64,000 nucleotides of DNA from Campylobacter concisus (lineage in GTDB: Bacteria > Campylobacterota > Campylobacteria > Campylobacterales > Campylobacteraceae), in NCBI RefSeq assembly GCF_003048595.2, contig NZ_CP049270.1, positions 1,736,001 to 1,800,000 on the forward strand, read 5' to 3'. Positions 1 to 7,723 of the stretch are shown in pieces. The position numbers and the translations under genes were made by a program. Within the stretch, counting starts at the first letter, position 1; each line of letters begins with the position of its first letter. The notes beneath the pieces are model-generated. The model did not search any database, had not been told where the DNA came from, and saw nothing but the letters and a program-made list of their open reading frames with translations.

Positions 1-606
1 AGACTAAAACCGAAACAAAAACTACAAATTCTTAAAAATGTAGCCACCGAGCTACCGCTTGAGATAGTGCATTTTATCATCGTGCCTATCGCTCTGCTAG
101 CTTGCGATGAAAAGAGCGAGCATCTGCCAAAGTGGGCTGCTTGGTTTGATGAGAACGACTATGGCATAAATGGCGATGATGGGTGGAGGAGATGTCACTT
201 TAAAGAGCCAAAAAATAGAACCTACTTTGCAAGGCTTTGTTGGCTCTATCGTAACAGGATAGGAAACTTTAGCGCGAAGTATCTAGGCGTAAAGGTTGAA
301 GATATAGATGCAAGCAGTGTAGAAAGTGTAGGCGATATTCTAGCTACAGAAAACAAAGGGGCAAAAAGCACCCAGTGTCTAGTGACTTGCAGACTTAAAG
401 ATGGACGTGAGCGTTTTGGTTATTACAAAGAAATAAGATATGGCAAATCTAAGTTTTATTGCAGAATATATTTAGGCTGGAAGCTTATGGATATATGTGG
501 GATGAATGAAGGGAACAAAAGCACATATCTTGAAGCAGATGATAAGAAAGTGCTAAAAAGCGTGTGGTGTGTAAATCCGTTTAAAAGGGTGCGAAATGAG
601 CGATAA
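1..606 (+). CDS. Phage protein of unknown function, 5' end outside window
   Basis: The reading frame is open from base 1, so the gene begins upstream; the GTG at 67 is only an internal possibility. The visible part starts with a short hydrophobic segment (ELPLEIVHFIIVPIALLA), followed by LPKWAAWFDENDYGINGDDGW. That pattern is familiar from small conserved membrane-anchored proteins in the late region of tailed phages (DUF7338-like, from memory). It overlaps the i-spanin gene by 11 nt, so it belongs to the lysis-end operon. No catalytic motif is visible and no function can be given. Confidence 0.6.
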   Translation, partial: RLKPKQKLQILKNVATELPLEIVHFIIVPIALLACDEKSEHLPKWAAWFDENDYGINGDDGWRRCHFKEPKNRTYFARLCWLYRNRIGNFSAKYLGVKVEDIDASSVESVGDILATENKGAKSTQCLVTCRLKDGRERFGYYKEIRYGKSKFYCRIYLGWKLMDICGMNEGNKSTYLEADDKKVLKSVWCVNPFKRVRNER

Positions 607-946
607 ATTTTATATAGGGGCTATCTTGCTTTTAAGCTTTGTCGTTGGTGTGCTTTATTGGCTAAATAACAACGCAGCAGATAAGATTGATGAGCTAACA
701 ACGAAACTGGCACTAAAAGAGGCAAGTAATGCCATAGTTGTTTCCAATTTGGAAACATGTAATGCCAAGATCGAGCTAGCAAACACAAGCCTAAAAGCGC
801 TAAGTGTGCCAAAACAAGACGAAGCAAAAATAAAAGAGCGTGTTATAACTAGGGTTGAGCGTGTGGCAGTGCCTATCAAGGATGCAGCTTGTGAGGAAAA
901 GCTAAATTTTTATGAAAGGCTATTAAATGAAGCTAATAATAAGTAG
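596..946 (+). CDS. Phage i-spanin-like (Rz-type) protein
   Basis: This 116-residue protein has a single N-terminal membrane segment (about residues 5-23, IGAILLLSFVVGVLYWL). A long charged helical region predicted to be coiled coil (about residues 27-60) follows, then a periplasmic tail with one cysteine near the C terminus. That is the architecture of an inner-membrane spanin subunit, which pairs with an outer-membrane lipoprotein to fuse the membranes at the end of phage lysis. The pairing is supported by the next gene, a small lipoprotein starting inside the last 20 nt of this one. Sequence similarity to a named Rz family was not tested, so the call rests on topology and context. Confidence 0.6.
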   Translation: MSDKFYIGAILLLSFVVGVLYWLNNNAADKIDELTTKLALKEASNAIVVSNLETCNAKIELANTSLKALSVPKQDEAKIKERVITRVERVAVPIKDAACEEKLNFYERLLNEANNK

Positions 947-1175
947 CCTAATAGTGACGTTTTTTATGGCTGGGTGCAGCTCAAAGCCTGAATTGATAGT
1001 AAAAACGCAATATCAAGACGTATATGTGCCTATTGCGTGCATAAAAGAGATGCCAGCAAAGCCAAAGTATAGTCCTGGTGATTTGCAAAGTGCTAAGGAG
1101 CTAATGGGCTATTTTCTCACGTGCGAAGAGCTTTTAAAAGGATGTGTAAATGGAAGCGATCATAAAAAAGACTAA
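927..1175 (+). CDS. Phage o-spanin-like (Rz1-type) lipoprotein
   Basis: This 82-residue protein has a lipoprotein signal peptide with the lipobox FMAGC, so the mature form starts at Cys17 and would be anchored in the outer membrane. The mature part carries a short proline-containing stretch (MPAKPKYSPG). The gene starts 20 nt before the end of the i-spanin-like gene, in another frame; overlapping or nested spanin genes are typical of phage lysis cassettes. It would bridge to the i-spanin coiled coil across the periplasm. The alternative is an unrelated phage lipoprotein. Confidence 0.6.
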   Translation: MKLIISSLIVTFFMAGCSSKPELIVKTQYQDVYVPIACIKEMPAKPKYSPGDLQSAKELMGYFLTCEELLKGCVNGSDHKKD

Positions 1176-1257
1176 AGCCTTTTGGCTAAATAAGATGGTT
1201 GTAGTAGAAATAATATTATCCGTCCTAATAATGTATGTTTTTACATATAAATTTTAA
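1150..1257 (+). CDS. 35-residue single-span membrane peptide in lysis cassette
   Basis: This short frame starts inside the 3' end of the o-spanin gene (26-nt overlap) and stops 15 nt before the holin-like gene. The N-terminal third is basic (KK..K), then an aromatic turn leads into one hydrophobic stretch (MVVVEIILSVLIMYVFTY). It is positioned like a phage antiholin, pinholin or other lysis regulator, but nothing beyond topology supports a role. An AAAGGATG sequence about 10 nt upstream could serve as the ribosome binding site. Confidence 0.45.
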   Translation: MEAIIKKTKAFWLNKMVVVEIILSVLIMYVFTYKF

Positions 1258-1272
1258 AAAAAGGGCTGGGTA

Positions 1273-1629
1273 ATGGATGATCTTATAAACAAAGTAGGTA
1301 TTTATTTTTGGGTTGTAGTTGTCGGCTTTTTAGGTGGAGCACTAGGATCTATAAACAACAAAGAACAAGCCATAAATAGAGGACGTAAAGTATTAAATTT
1401 TATAGTTGGCACTATTAGCTCAGGTTTTATTTGCTGGATATTCTTTGAAATAACATCATTTTTTACAAACAATAATGATCGCTTTAGCCTTGCAGTAGGT
1501 GGCTTTTTTGCTTGGCGTGGCACAGCTTGGATATGTGCCATAGTTGATAAAGCAATAGACAAAAAGATCAGTAGTTTTGAAAGCCTTGATGACTTCCAAT
1601 CTAAACCGCCAAGAGATTTAAATTTTTAA
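1273..1629 (+). CDS. Holin-like phage membrane protein
   Basis: The protein has 118 residues and three hydrophobic segments (about residues 8-28, 42-64 and 73-91). The first contains the glycine-rich GFLGGALGS pattern seen in LydA-type holins, and the C-terminal tail is hydrophilic. Lying directly upstream of the endolysin (11-nt gap) and downstream of the spanin pair, it most likely makes the inner-membrane lesion that lets the endolysin reach peptidoglycan. GGGCTGGGTA just before the ATG is a weak ribosome binding site. The call is by topology and context. Confidence 0.65.
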   Translation: MDDLINKVGIYFWVVVVGFLGGALGSINNKEQAINRGRKVLNFIVGTISSGFICWIFFEITSFFTNNNDRFSLAVGGFFAWRGTAWICAIVDKAIDKKISSFESLDDFQSKPPRDLNF

Positions 1630-1640
1630 AGGATTAAAAA

Positions 1641-2195
1641 ATGAAAAACTTTACTAACGCATTTTATACATTAATGAGCCTAGAATTTAACAGCCCTAAA
1701 AACGCACTACACAAAAACCCAAACGAAAAAGGCTTAACCTTTATGGGTATTTATGAAGCTGCTCACCCAAACTGGCAAGGCTGGGGGCAAGTTAGAGAAG
1801 CTATCAACGCATACGGCGATCTAGAAAAGGCTAGCGTTGCCCTATATAATGATGACGCCTTAGTTGAGCTTGTAGGTAAATTTTATAAGGCTAACTACTG
1901 GGATGCTATGAGGCTTGATGAAATAAATAGCTACAAAAAGCAGGCGGAAATGTTTATATTTGGTGTAAATGCTGGATGCAAAAACGCCATTAAAGCAGCC
2001 CAAAAGGTTGTAGGCGTTACAATGGACGGCATTTTAGGCGCTAATACTCTAGTCGCGATAAATGCGTATAATGAAGCTAGTTTTGATAAAGACTACGACC
2101 GAGCAGAAATAGCATATTATAGGGCTATTATGTCAGCTAATCCGACTTTAGCCAGATATGAAAGAGGCTGGATTAATAGAGCCGAAAAAGTGTAA
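1641..2195 (+). CDS. Phage endolysin (GH108-like N-terminus, peptidoglycan-binding C-terminus)
   Basis: This 184-residue protein begins with a segment resembling glycoside hydrolase family 108, in which an early glutamate (here Glu14, in SLEFNS) is catalytic and an FxGIY/FMGIYE-type motif follows (residues 33-38). The second half (VNAGCKNAIKAAQKVVGVTMDGILGANTL) matches the phage PG_binding_3-type domain that accompanies this hydrolase, and an ERGWINRA motif lies near the C terminus. There is no signal peptide, consistent with holin-dependent release. The ribosome binding site AAAGGATT sits 8 nt upstream. This is the last phage gene before the attachment site. Confidence 0.75.
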   Translation: MKNFTNAFYTLMSLEFNSPKNALHKNPNEKGLTFMGIYEAAHPNWQGWGQVREAINAYGDLEKASVALYNDDALVELVGKFYKANYWDAMRLDEINSYKKQAEMFIFGVNAGCKNAIKAAQKVVGVTMDGILGANTLVAINAYNEASFDKDYDRAEIAYYRAIMSANPTLARYERGWINRAEKV

Positions 2196-2270
2196 AAAAT
2201 ATCTTTTTTGCTGACCTTTTAGCTGACTAGTATTTTTAAAATTATGTCTATTGCGTATTGAAAGTTAATT

Positions 2271-2294
2271 TTTCAAATCCCTCTCTACCCGCCA
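2271..2294 (+). other. Prophage attachment site: 3' end of a tRNA (probably tRNA-Ser)
   Basis: The sequence reads as T-loop TTCAAAT, T-stem CCCTC, acceptor TCTACCC, discriminator G and CCA. The G discriminator and acceptor sequence fit a tRNA-Ser. The 5' half of the T-stem and the rest of the tRNA are absent upstream, so this is a remnant copy, as left when a phage integrates into a tRNA 3' end. With this orientation the intact tRNA should lie to the left of the window, and everything to the right of 2294 is outside the prophage. Confidence 0.65.
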
Positions 2295-2343
2295 TTAAAT
2301 AGCATCTACAGCTCTTAAGATTTGACCCACACTTTACCTTTAA

Positions 2344-2358
2344 TTGTTAAAATAACAA
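2344..2358. promoter_or_regulatory. Small palindrome upstream of the nuclease gene
   Basis: TTGTTA-AAA-TAACAA is a perfect inverted repeat. About 10 nt further on lies a second one (CTATTT-ATTA-AAATAG), just ahead of the AGGAGGT ribosome binding site of the nuclease gene. It could be an operator for tight control of a toxic nuclease, but in AT-rich DNA short palindromes are common. Confidence 0.25.
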
Positions 2359-2398
2359 GCAAACTATTTATTAAAATAGCAAAAATAGGAGGTATTTT

Positions 2399-3460
2399 AT
2401 GGATGAAGTAAAGTTAAAAATAAAAGAGATAGCCACTAATATAGAAAAATTAGCGGCTAGTATAACGACAGAGGAAGCGACAAAAAATGCTTTTATAATG
2501 CCGTTTATTAGGGCTCTAGGTTACGACGTTTTCAACCCATTAGAAGTAATGCCAGAATACACACAAGATATTGGCACAAAGCAAGGCGAGCGTATAGACT
2601 ATGCTATTTTTCAAAATAATGAGCCAGTGCTATTAATTGAGTGTAAAAAGATAGGGGCGGAGCTAAATGCTAAAAACGAGTCACAGCTACTTAGATACTT
2701 TAATGTGAGCAAGGCTAAATTTGCGATTTTGACAAATGGTCGTGATTATAAATTTTATACCGACTTAGAAGAGAAAAATATAATGGACACAACGCCATTT
2801 TTAAGCTTTGATGTGACGAAAATAAAAGACACACAAGTGCTCGAGCTTGAGAAATTTCATAAAAAGAATTTTGACTTAGAAAATATTTTTAACACAGCAA
2901 ACAACCTAAAATATACTAACGAACTAGACAAAATCGTAGCGGCAGAGATTGAAAACCCTAGTCGCGAATTTACAGCGTTCTTTTTTAAGAAGATAAGCGA
3001 TCAAGTAGCTACCGAAAAAAGAATAGACCAAATTACGCCATTATTAAAAGCGGTTTTTGCTCAACGCATAAATGATATGGTAAGGGATAGACTGACGTCA
3101 GCATTAGATAAAGAAACAAAAAAAGAAGTCGAGCCACTACCTCCACAAGAGGACGATAATAAAATCATAACGACACAAGAGGAGTTAGACGCTTTTTATA
3201 TTGTTAGGGCAATATTAGCGGCGGTTACAAATGTAGAGAATATAACACATAGAGACGCTCAGTCTTACTTTGCAATATTTTTTAATGATAATAACCGAAA
3301 GCCGATATGTAGACTATATTTCACTGATAATAAAAAACAAATAGGCATAATGGATAGCGAAAAAAACGAAACAAGATTTCAGCTTGATAGGATCGAGGAT
3401 ATTTATGCCTATTCTGAAAAATTGTGTGAGGTAGCTAAATTTTACGCTGCTCAAAATTAA
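2399..3460 (+). CDS. Stand-alone HsdR-N-type (PD-(D/E)XK) nuclease domain protein
   Basis: The N-terminal half of this 353-residue protein resembles the nuclease domain of type I restriction R subunits. The key residues are Asp67 (ERIDYAIF), Glu81 and Lys83 (LLIECKK), and a QLLRYF motif near residue 96. There is no helicase or motor domain, which a genuine HsdR (about 1000 residues) would have, and no HsdM or HsdS gene nearby. The C-terminal third (about residues 250-350) is a conserved-looking globular region of unknown role. It has a strong ribosome binding site (AGGAGGT). It stands alone between the phage attachment site and an antiporter pseudogene, so it was probably acquired horizontally. 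Defence against foreign DNA is a plausible but unproven role. Confidence 0.7.
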   Translation: MDEVKLKIKEIATNIEKLAASITTEEATKNAFIMPFIRALGYDVFNPLEVMPEYTQDIGTKQGERIDYAIFQNNEPVLLIECKKIGAELNAKNESQLLRYFNVSKAKFAILTNGRDYKFYTDLEEKNIMDTTPFLSFDVTKIKDTQVLELEKFHKKNFDLENIFNTANNLKYTNELDKIVAAEIENPSREFTAFFFKKISDQVATEKRIDQITPLLKAVFAQRINDMVRDRLTSALDKETKKEVEPLPPQEDDNKIITTQEELDAFYIVRAILAAVTNVENITHRDAQSYFAIFFNDNNRKPICRLYFTDNKKQIGIMDSEKNETRFQLDRIEDIYAYSEKLCEVAKFYAAQN

Positions 3461-3470
3461 CACCAAAACT

Positions 3471-3500
3471 ATCTTGGCGGAGCTTTTGCTCTACCAAGAT
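3471..3500 (+). terminator. Hairpin after the nuclease gene
   Basis: ATCTTGG pairs with CCAAGAT, with an inner GGAGC/GCTCT stem and a TTTT loop. It lies 10 nt after the stop codon. No clean T-run follows (AAATTTACTC), so termination efficiency is uncertain. Confidence 0.55.
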
Positions 3501-3626
3501 AAATTTACTCTCACACATTTTAAGCCTATATAAAGCTAATTAATCCGAAACGACTAAAAATTTAAACCTAAAGTGCTGAAATCTCCTAAATTTAATGCAA
3601 ATTTATTAAACCCAAAAAGAGACAAA

Positions 3627-5011
3627 ATGATCGAACATTTACTACTATTTTTTGCACTGTTAGCTATCATCATCGCCTTGGTGATGGTCTCAAACCGCCT
3701 AAAGATCGCCTATCCTGTGCTATTAGTCCTTGGCGGACTAGCCATTAGTTTTGTGCCAAATTTACCAAGCATCAAGATCGATCCTGAGCTTATCTTCATC
3801 ATATTTTTACCGCCGCTTCTTTACGAGGCCGCGTGGGCAAACTCACTAAAAGAGCTATTTAAGCAGCAGCTGTTGCCGTGATAGCAAATTTAGTGATCCC
3901 TGGCTTCTCGCTCGCCCTTGGCTTCATGCTTGGCGCCATCGTCTCGCCACCAGATACGGTGAGCACGGCTGCGATCCTTAAATTTGTCAAAGCACCGCGC
4001 AGGATCAGCGCTATTTTAGAAGGCGAGAGCCTTTTAAACGACGCATCATCGCTCATCATCTTTCGCTTTGCCGCAGTGGCTGTGACTACTGGGCAGTTTA
4101 TCTGGTACAAGGCAGCTGCGAGCTTTATCTGGATGGTAGCTGGCGGCGTTTTGGCGGTGGTTTGCGGCGGACTTTATCTCTCGACAAAACGAAACGAAAT
4201 TTTCACCGCTTCAACAAGGATCCACGCTGTGCCCGTTTGGAACAACTTTATCTTCTTGCTAAACGGCCTTGCCTTTACCATAATCGGCCTTGACCTACCT
4301 AAAATTTTAACAGGACTTAAACGCAGTGGTGTTTCACTCTTTGAGGCCATCTCTTACGGTATTTTAGTAACTGCTGTGCTCATTGTTATCCGAGTTATGG
4401 CATCTTATAGCGCCGTTTATATCACGATGTTTATGAAGCGCTATATCAGCGTGGCGGACGATCGCAACCCTGGCAAAGCCACACCATTTATCGTCGGCTG
4501 GGCTGGCATGAGGGGCGTAGTCTCGCTGGCTGCGGCACTTTCTATCCCTGCTATGGCTGGTAGCGAGCCCTTTCCGCACAGAGACCTCATCTTGTTTATC
4601 ACATTTGTCGTGATCTTGCTAACGCTTGTGGTTCAGGGCTTAAGCTTGCCACTGCTCATAAAAAGTGTGAAATTTCCAGACTTTAACGACCACATGCCAA
4701 ATGAACTTGCAAGAATCAAGATAAAAAAGGCGATCGCCGAGGTTTCGCTTAAATTTCAAAGCGAGAAATTTTGCAATGAGGAGAATTTCTTGTTTCAGAA
4801 ACTCAAAGAAGTTTGGAATTTCGAGCTTTCAAATGAAAATTTCGAGATCAGCGACAAGGTCAGGCAGACCTATTTTGAAATTTTAGAGGAGCAAAGAAAG
4901 GCACTTTGTGAGCTCAACAAAGACCCAAAGATCGACGAAGAGGTGATTAGGACGTTTTTATACCACATCGATCTTGAGGAGCAAAGGTGGCAGGAGCATA
5001 GCGAGCACTAA
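3627..5011 (+). pseudogene. Na+/H+ antiporter (CPA1/NhaP-type), disrupted by internal deletion and frameshift
   Basis: The first frame (ATG 3627 after AAAGAGAC) encodes the first transmembrane helices and runs to about base 3861, ending in LYEAAWANSLKELF. It then reads into a stop at 3881. The rest of the protein continues in another frame from about 3863, starting AAAVAVIANLV. It includes the family motifs GAIVSPPDTVSTAAILK and ILEGESLLNDASSLIIFR, further membrane helices and a cytoplasmic C-terminal tail. In intact relatives the two parts are joined by roughly 16-18 residues spanning a membrane helix. The frame difference implies a loss of 3n+1 bases, about 49-55 nt. The gene should not make a working cation/proton exchanger unless the deletion is an assembly artefact. 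Confidence 0.75.
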
Positions 5012-5520
5012 AATTTTCTTCCGACATTGCAACTTACCGCACCGCAAAATCTCTTGCCAAATTTGGCCTCGACGATGAGGACTAGAACAAAAAATATCTT
5101 CTCATCGTTCATACGCGCGATCTGGCGTAGAGTTTGGCTAGCGTCATTAAATTTAACCCCATTTTTGCGTAAAGTTTCGCAAAAAATAGCCTCGTCAAAG
5201 CCCAACATTTGCGAAATTTCAGTTATGCTGTATGGCTCTAGTGAGGCGATGATTCTGTCCATGTTGCAAATGCTTGGATTTTTACTGCGCGTTAGCACAT
5301 CCATTGTTTCATTTATTAGTTTTACTAGCTTCTTTCTACGATTTATAACGTGAAGTGTTGCAGCAAGCAATATTAAAAAACCTGCGATTTTATGGGCATT
5401 TAATAGATACTCATTATATTCGCCAAGCGCAAAATTTACACCAGAGAATGCGAGCATACAAAGCCCTAAAATAAGAACTAAAACAAGACAGAATTTATAA
5501 ATAACCTCTACTTTAAACAT
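5008..5520 (-). CDS. DUF4405-like membrane protein with C-terminal helical domain
   Basis: The N-terminal third has two membrane helices with HKIAGFLILLAATLHVINRR, a pattern of DUF4405-type proteins; histidines in such helices can ligate haem, though that is not shown here. The C-terminal part (SITEISQMLGFDEAIFCETL and onward) looks like a small helical, HTH-like region. The ATG at 5520 is preferred over the one at 5529 because AGGATGAG is correctly spaced before it. It is the last gene of the iron-uptake block but has its own -10 box. Its 3' end overlaps the antiporter remnant by 4 nt. The substrate and role are unknown. Confidence 0.55.
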   Translation of the reverse strand: MFKVEVIYKFCLVLVLILGLCMLAFSGVNFALGEYNEYLLNAHKIAGFLILLAATLHVINRRKKLVKLINETMDVLTRSKNPSICNMDRIIASLEPYSITEISQMLGFDEAIFCETLRKNGVKFNDASQTLRQIARMNDEKIFFVLVLIVEAKFGKRFCGAVSCNVGRKF

Positions 5521-5548
5521 GACACTCATCCTAAAATATATTTTTCTA

Positions 5549-5554
5549 ATTATA
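5549..5554 (-). promoter_or_regulatory. -10 box (TATAAT) for the DUF4405-like gene
   Basis: TATAAT lies in the context GTGTATAATTAG, about 29 nt before the preferred start at 5520 and just after the terminator hairpin that follows the receptor gene. Confidence 0.45.
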
Positions 5555-5574
5555 CACTTTAGGAGTTGAAATTT

Positions 5575-5599
5575 ATCACCAGCTTATTTAGCTGGTGAT
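5575..5599 (-). terminator. Hairpin after the TonB-dependent receptor gene
   Basis: Ten-base perfect arms (ATCACCAGCT / AGCTGGTGAT) flank a 5-nt loop between the receptor stop and the DUF4405-like gene. The following ATAAATTT is a weak T-run. Confidence 0.55.
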
Positions 5600-5608
5600 T
5601 TAATTAGA

Positions 5609-7723
5609 TTAAAAATTGTAGTTAAAGCTGAGATTAAATGTGCGTGGGTCACCATAAACCATCCTGTTTACACCAATGCCCTCATAGTATTTTTTATTAA
5701 AGAGATTGTCGATATTTAGCTGCACGTCAAAGTTTTTAGCAAATTTATATCCAAGCATTAAATTAGCTAAAGTGTAGCCTTTTTGTGTGATTTCATCTGC
5801 GCCTTTGCCAGTGTAAATTTTACTCTTATACATAGCTCCAGCCCCTACCCTAAAGTCTCTGATCTCATACTTTGCAAATAAATTTGCCGTGCTTCTTGAT
5901 GAGTCGGTGGCGTATTTCTCACCTTTGGCATCTTTTGCGTTAAAGTGCGTTGCCCCAAAGCTTAGGCTTAAGCCTTTGGCGATCTCTCCGTTTAGATCTA
6001 GCTCGACACCCTTACTTGTCACACCCTTGCCAGCTTCATATATGTAGGCATTTGTCGCTGGATTTCTCTCGCCTGTGTTTATACCAAGCTTGTCTTGCAC
6101 GATCTTAAAGACGCCAAGACTTGCTTGAAGTGCCCCATCAAAATACTCGCCTTTGATGCCCACTTCATAGTCCTTGCCTTGGATCGGATCAAGATATTTG
6201 TCGTTTGCGTCCTTTACGCTTTGAGGTTTAAATATACTCGTGTAGCTAGCATATAGAGTGTGGTTTGCTCCGATGTCGTAAGTGATGCCAAGATATGGCG
6301 TGATCTCATTTGTGAAATTTCTATTGTCTTTGCCACCCTCGATCTCGTATTTGTAGTAGCTCACCCTGGCACCTAGTAGGAATTTAAGCTCATCGGTGAT
6401 CGATAGTTTATTTGCTGCGTAAAATGCCTTTTGTATCGTTTTGTCTTTATTGTTTTGATCTTCGTAAGGAAATTTCGGATCATCAAGATGTAAGTTTTTA
6501 AAATCAATCCTACTTCTAGCTGTATAAGCAAGCCCAGCTGGCGTGGTCTTTTGCAGCCAGTAGCTACTTACCTTATCGCTACTTTTTTGATAGTTGTTAT
6601 ACATAGCACCAAAGACAAACTCATGAGATAAATTTGCTAGCTCGTAAGGGATATTTGCGTATGCATCTACGTTGTGGATATTTTCTTCTCTTTTGTTTGC
6701 ATAAGCGCTAAGACCGCCTATATTGCCAGTACCGTCTAAATTTACCGCTCCGCCGTAGTAGAGTAGATTTGAGTCAGTGTTTGCCCGTCTAAATGAGTAA
6801 CTTAAATTTAAGCTCGCTTCATTTTCAAAGTAGTGCTTAAAATCAGCGTAAAAATCAAGTGTTTTTATATCCCACCTAGTCCAAGGCTGAGAGAAAATTT
6901 CATTTTTACTAAAATTTGTCCTAGAGCCATCTGTATAAAATTCTGGCATGCCACCCCATCTAATGCCGTGACGTTTTAGCTCTTGATAAAACGCACCAAG
7001 ACTAAGCCATGAGCTATCGCCTATATCGCTATCTACGACGCCATAAATCGCGCTATTTTTGCGGTTGTAATAATCCATATAAGAGTGTGACTTCTCATGC
7101 ATAAAAGAAAGTCTCGCTCTGACGCTTCCGCTCTCATTTACCGGCGTTTGCACATCGCCATTTACGCCGTATCTATCGTATGAGCCAGCACTTACACCAA
7201 AATTTCCTTTTAGCTCCTTTGAATCCGCCCTTTTTCTTATGAAATTTAAGCTTGCAGCTGGATTGCCAGCGCCTGCAAGCAGGCCATTTGCTCCTTTTAC
7301 TACCTCAACTCTCTCATAAGGTAGCAAGCTCATATCATTTGCACCAAGGCTAAAACCACCAAAGCTAGGCATCGAATCAAGCAAGTAATAATCTATCGCA
7401 AAGCCACGGGCTGTCGGATATACGCGCTCATCCCATTTATTTAGCGTAACGCCCGGGACATTTCTAAGAAGCACCTGATAGTCTTTGATGCCTTGATCTT
7501 TTAGTCTAGCCTCTGTTAGCACTGTTAGTGATTGAGGCGTTTGACGAGAGGTTAAATTTAGCCTAGTTGTGCTCTTTACAAGCTCTTTTGCAAAGTAGTT
7601 TGCATCATCTCTTCGCTCGCTTTCTACGACATCGATTGCCTCTAAAATTTTATCGCTTTGGCTAGCAAAAATTTGAGGTTGCATCAAATTTAATGCAACC
7701 AAACTAATTAAAAATTTTTTCAT
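5609..7723 (-). CDS. TonB-dependent siderophore receptor (FhuE/FpvA type)
   Basis: This 704-residue outer-membrane protein has a Sec signal peptide (cleavage about FAS|Q near residue 21). A TonB-box-like segment (EAIDVVES) follows, then a plug domain (LTEARLKDQGIKDYQVLLRNVPGV ... YERVEVVKGANGLLAGAGNPAASLNFIRKR, about residues 65-165). A 22-strand type barrel ends in the NYNF aromatic C terminus. The plug wording is that of the ferric-siderophore branch (FhuE, FpvA) rather than haem or vitamin B12 receptors; the exact ligand cannot be read from sequence. Its start lies within the last 20 nt of the PepSY/PiuB-type gene, so the two are co-translated and probably Fur-controlled. Confidence 0.88.
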   Translation of the reverse strand: MKKFLISLVALNLMQPQIFASQSDKILEAIDVVESERRDDANYFAKELVKSTTRLNLTSRQTPQSLTVLTEARLKDQGIKDYQVLLRNVPGVTLNKWDERVYPTARGFAIDYYLLDSMPSFGGFSLGANDMSLLPYERVEVVKGANGLLAGAGNPAASLNFIRKRADSKELKGNFGVSAGSYDRYGVNGDVQTPVNESGSVRARLSFMHEKSHSYMDYYNRKNSAIYGVVDSDIGDSSWLSLGAFYQELKRHGIRWGGMPEFYTDGSRTNFSKNEIFSQPWTRWDIKTLDFYADFKHYFENEASLNLSYSFRRANTDSNLLYYGGAVNLDGTGNIGGLSAYANKREENIHNVDAYANIPYELANLSHEFVFGAMYNNYQKSSDKVSSYWLQKTTPAGLAYTARSRIDFKNLHLDDPKFPYEDQNNKDKTIQKAFYAANKLSITDELKFLLGARVSYYKYEIEGGKDNRNFTNEITPYLGITYDIGANHTLYASYTSIFKPQSVKDANDKYLDPIQGKDYEVGIKGEYFDGALQASLGVFKIVQDKLGINTGERNPATNAYIYEAGKGVTSKGVELDLNGEIAKGLSLSFGATHFNAKDAKGEKYATDSSRSTANLFAKYEIRDFRVGAGAMYKSKIYTGKGADEITQKGYTLANLMLGYKFAKNFDVQLNIDNLFNKKYYEGIGVNRMVYGDPRTFNLSFNYNF

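Noticed and set aside
2260..2294. Complete tRNA gene
   Set aside because: Only the T-loop-to-CCA part is present; no matching 5' acceptor, D-arm or anticodon arm lies upstream.
4364..4579. Open frame on the minus strand inside the antiporter pseudogene
   Set aside because: It lies antisense to well-conserved antiporter motifs, with low-complexity composition and no ribosome binding site; a shadow of the real frame.
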